Assembly: GCF_001038425.2 (NCBI RefSeq)
Contig: NZ_LDPV02000011.1
Span: 1-61,969 of the forward strand
Source of the DNA: Ornithinibacillus contaminans
Lineage (GTDB): Bacteria; Bacillota; Bacilli; Bacillales; Amphibacillaceae
Direction of reading: 5' to 3'
DNA: 61,969 bases
Both the position numbers and the translations under genes were made by a program. The notes below the pieces were generated by a model. It worked only from the letters and a program-made list of their open reading frames with translations. It was not told the DNA's origin and ran no database searches. This document shows positions 61,245-61,969 of the stretch, one piece after another; position 1 is the stretch's first letter, and each line of letters begins with the position of its first letter.

Positions 61245-61969
61245 TTATTTTCTTGGAACATAAGGAAAATGTGAGCTTCTGGTTGGGTCATCTAGGTTTT
61301 CAAATACCCTATGACTTCCAGTCGGTGTATCAGGTGTACTGATATTTTCGTCAAATTTTTTATAATACTTAGTTATTTTGTTTGGATTTGGATTATTAGG
61401 ATTTGTCCAGTTTGAATAAGCTTTATCAGGATTAGTCATTGTTTCTTGCCTTAGCTTGGCTACATCCACATCTTCACCATATTGTGACCTATTGGGAGTA
61501 GATGGTCTACTTGGGTCATACATATGTTTTTCAGAATGTGGGTTGACAAAGTCTTTAGGATTACTACCACCACCTGGTTTTGTAGGTACTGGGGCATTAC
61601 CCGTACCCTTAGTACCTCCGGCCTTCTCTACACCCTTCACTACAGCCTTAACATCATCAGCCTTCCTACCTAAACTCGTAGCCGCGTCGACTCCGAGTTT
61701 TACACCTTTTACGGCTTTTCCAAATGGATTTGGTATTAAGCTAATGAATGCTATACTTTTGTCTAACACGGATGCATTCGGGTCTGCAAGGGTTCTGATG
61801 TCATCCATGAACAGGAAGTCTGCTGCATCTTTTAGGAAGCCCCCAACTTTGGAGAACAAGCCCTTTTTCTTCGGTTCTGGTTTGGCCACAGTCGGTTTAA
61901 TAGAATTCTTCATAGACGAACCAGTCTTATATGACGCTAGTGTAGCATACGAACTATTTCGCTGTACAT
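61245..61969 (-). CDS. C-terminal part of a polymorphic toxin (gene incomplete at right edge)
   Basis: The frame is open to the window edge, with at least 18 codons before the first ATG (61913), so the gene most likely continues outside. Seen are a basic link 'KPEPKKKGLFSKVGGFLKDAADF' (cores PKKKG, GGFLKDAADF), a pre-toxin-like hydrophobic stretch 'SVLDKSIAFISLIPNPFGKAVKGV', a Pro/Gly/Ser linker and a C-terminal domain of about 95 residues with 'NPHSEKHMYDPSRP', 'RSQYGEDVDV', 'ITKYYKKFDENI' and 'SSHFPYVPRK'. A His-x-x-x-His start and polar C-end are compatible with a BECR/EndoU-like RNase, but the assignment is tentative. Secreted by a route fixed by the missing N-terminus (e.g. LXG or WXG). 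Confidence 0.7.
   Translation of the reverse strand, partial: VQRNSSYATLASYKTGSSMKNSIKPTVAKPEPKKKGLFSKVGGFLKDAADFLFMDDIRTLADPNASVLDKSIAFISLIPNPFGKAVKGVKLGVDAATSLGRKADDVKAVVKGVEKAGGTKGTGNAPVPTKPGGGSNPKDFVNPHSEKHMYDPSRPSTPNRSQYGEDVDVAKLRQETMTNPDKAYSNWTNPNNPNPNKITKYYKKFDENISTPDTPTGSHRVFENLDDPTRSSHFPYVPRK

Overview
The window looks like chromosome from a low-GC, endospore-forming Gram-positive bacterium of the Bacillaceae, probably the Oceanobacillus/Virgibacillus/Ornithinibacillus group. The supporting signs are an alpha/beta-type small acid-soluble spore protein, purine-rich Shine-Dalgarno sites, cre-like boxes, a preQ1-I riboswitch, YkuI-, YitT-, YndM- and AsnO-type proteins, and REP-like and inverted-repeat intergenic elements of a kind seen in Bacillaceae. 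The genus is inference. I found no rRNA, tRNA, CRISPR array or intact prophage.

Layout, left to right. 1-7.9 kb: two GNAT acetyltransferases around a nucleotidyltransferase-like gene, a HAD phosphatase, a gamma-glutamyltransferase/two-part chromate transporter operon, and a zinc-ribbon, membrane-anchored HtrA-like protease with a Tyr/Trp-rich tail. 8-14 kb: glycerol locus glpF-glpK-dhaK-dhaL-dhaM, then a glutathione-independent formaldehyde dehydrogenase. 14-19 kb: AsnO-type asparagine synthetase, M19 dipeptidase, a 20-bp tandem-repeat array and a class-I amidotransferase-like hydrolase. 18.6-31.3 kb: a GalT/HIT-like protein, a spore protein, a STAND-ATPase/LuxR regulator, an FAD oxidoreductase, a second asparagine synthetase beside a C39-like membrane protein, and several small genes. 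31.8-40.9 kb: one 3046-residue secreted subtilase with a beta-propeller and five repeated modules interleaved with carboxypeptidase-regulatory-like domains. 41-43 kb: a RAYT/Y1 transposase between inverted REP-like repeats, and corA. 43-48 kb: preQ1 riboswitch with queF and a queuosine-precursor transporter, a ParB-like orphan, a YitT protein and a YkuI-type EAL protein. 48-50.5 kb: a lipoprotein joining a ComEC-like metallo-beta-lactamase domain to ComEA-like helix-hairpin-helix motifs, with DUF3006 genes on both sides. 50.7-59.3 kb: a dehydrogenase, L-2-hydroxyglutarate oxidase, a DASS symporter, a complete TAXI-type TRAP transporter and an AbrB-family permease, with a cre box. 59.5-62 kb: an eroded patch (lipoprotein remnant, truncated serine recombinase, diverged duplicated non-coding DNA), then the 3' end of a probable polymorphic toxin gene with a probable immunity gene; the toxin gene runs off the right edge.

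Two repeat families link the window. Five REP-like copies (about 33 nt, ending GGTGG-TG-[A/C]-CAGGCACC) lie around the RAYT gene, at both ends of the giant protease, at the 5' end of corA, against the que promoter and across the stop codon of the AbrB gene. A second family of about 110-230 bp, bounded by inverted arms of the type GGCTGGGACATAA / TTATGTCCCAGCC, occurs five times in gene-free gaps.

Functionally the window is mostly accessory catabolism and envelope biology: glycerol/dihydroxyacetone, formaldehyde, gamma-glutamyl peptides, 2-hydroxyglutarate-like dicarboxylates, and a heavy investment in surface proteases and other extracytoplasmic proteins.
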